From the NCBI RefSeq assembly GCF_003226555.1, contig NZ_QKQS01000042.1:1-64000 (forward strand): DNA of 64,000 bases, read 5' to 3'. The notes below the pieces were generated by a model. The model saw only the letters and a list, made by a program, of their open reading frames with translations. It was not told where the DNA came from and did not search any database. A program made the position numbers and the translations under genes. This stretch comes from Rhodopseudomonas palustris. GTDB lineage: Bacteria; Pseudomonadota; Alphaproteobacteria; Rhizobiales; Xanthobacteraceae. Positions 63,821 through 64,000 of the stretch are shown piece by piece (position 1 is the stretch's first letter; each line of letters opens with the position of its first letter).

Positions 63821-64000
63821 CCGAGCCGTTGAGCGACGAAGCCTACGCAGTTCTCGAAGGCCGCCACGCCGATCCGTTTCACTATCTCGGCGCGCATCCG
63901 CAGGACGGCGGCACCGTTGTCCGCGTGCTGCTGCCGGACGCCGGCGCCGTTGAAGTGATCGGCGCCAATGGCGAAACCGCGCAGCTCGAACGGCTGCACG
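63817..64000 (+). CDS. glgB: 1,4-alpha-glucan branching enzyme, N-terminal part
   Basis: The first 61 codons only; the gene runs off the window. It starts at ATG 63817, overlapping the TreS-maltokinase stop by 4 bases (ATGA), after a GAGGAG site. The protein begins [20 protein letters not shown], then [12 protein letters not shown] and [14 protein letters not shown], as in the CBM48 N-terminal domain of GlgB. GlgB adds alpha-1,6 branches to the glucan made by GlgE. Third gene of the GlgE-pathway operon. Confidence 0.93.
   Translation, partial: MTEPLSDEAYAVLEGRHADPFHYLGAHPQDGGTVVRVLLPDAGAVEVIGANGETAQLERLH

Overview
The window looks like a chromosomal segment from a GC-rich alphaproteobacterium of the Bradyrhizobium/Rhodopseudomonas group, most likely Rhodopseudomonas palustris or a close relative. 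This is inferred from several things read directly: high GC throughout, an Irr/ICE-type palindrome in front of bacterioferritin, two FixK/FNR-type boxes, a collagen-like protein of the kind I recall from R. palustris, a GlgE-type alpha-glucan pathway, and palindromic intergenic repeats typical of this family. No rRNA, tRNA, CRISPR array, transposase or phage structural gene was recognised.

Layout. 0.1-5.4 kb: exported or hypothetical proteins, a pRiA4b ORF-3-like protein, a class A FAD monooxygenase and a DUF3829 protein. 5.8-8.5 kb: a zinc-ribbon membrane protein, a collagen-like protein with 38-39 uninterrupted Gly-X-Y triplets, and a SOUL haem-binding protein. 8.5-13.3 kb: a DUF1800-DUF1501 operon and a chemoreceptor. 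13.5-16.2 kb: a lipoprotein, bacterioferritin with its ferredoxin Bfd, and two paralogous small exported proteins. 16.2-19.0 kb: an MltB-type transglycosylase coupled to an UPF0114 membrane protein, and a Tam-type methyltransferase.

19.1-24.9 kb is the most accessory-looking stretch. It holds two type II toxin-antitoxin modules in tandem (BrnTA, then VapBC), each with a perfect inverted repeat in its promoter, then ettA, a large membrane KAP-family P-loop NTPase and a 67-residue orphan. 25.0-35.1 kb holds an L,D-transpeptidase, a Pro/Ala-rich membrane-anchored protein, two rhodanese-fold proteins, a CoxE-like VWA protein separated from a MoxR ATPase by a diguanylate cyclase and a GlsB-type protein, and a DUF1963 protein. 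35.3-38.1 kb is a vanillate-demethylase-like cluster (oxygenase, GntR regulator, reductase).

38.4-46.6 kb contains small metabolic and stress genes: two DUF6894 paralogues, GNAT, SMP-30, GIY-YIG, DUF3297 with glutathione peroxidase, amidase, and proline iminopeptidase. Between the GIY-YIG gene and DUF3297 lie three diverged non-coding tandem copies of a ~278-bp unit.

46.8-54.6 kb is central carbon metabolism: a transaldolase-phosphoglucose isomerase fusion, then gnd, zwf, pgl and gluconokinase, bracketed by two copies of one palindromic repeat, and a HAD phosphatase. 54.6-64.0 kb is storage-glucan metabolism: a GH15 hydrolase and MalQ on the minus strand, and divergently GlgE, TreS-maltokinase and the start of GlgB. 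Together these would convert trehalose to maltose, maltose 1-phosphate and branched alpha-glucan, with MalQ and GH15 remodelling or degrading glucan.
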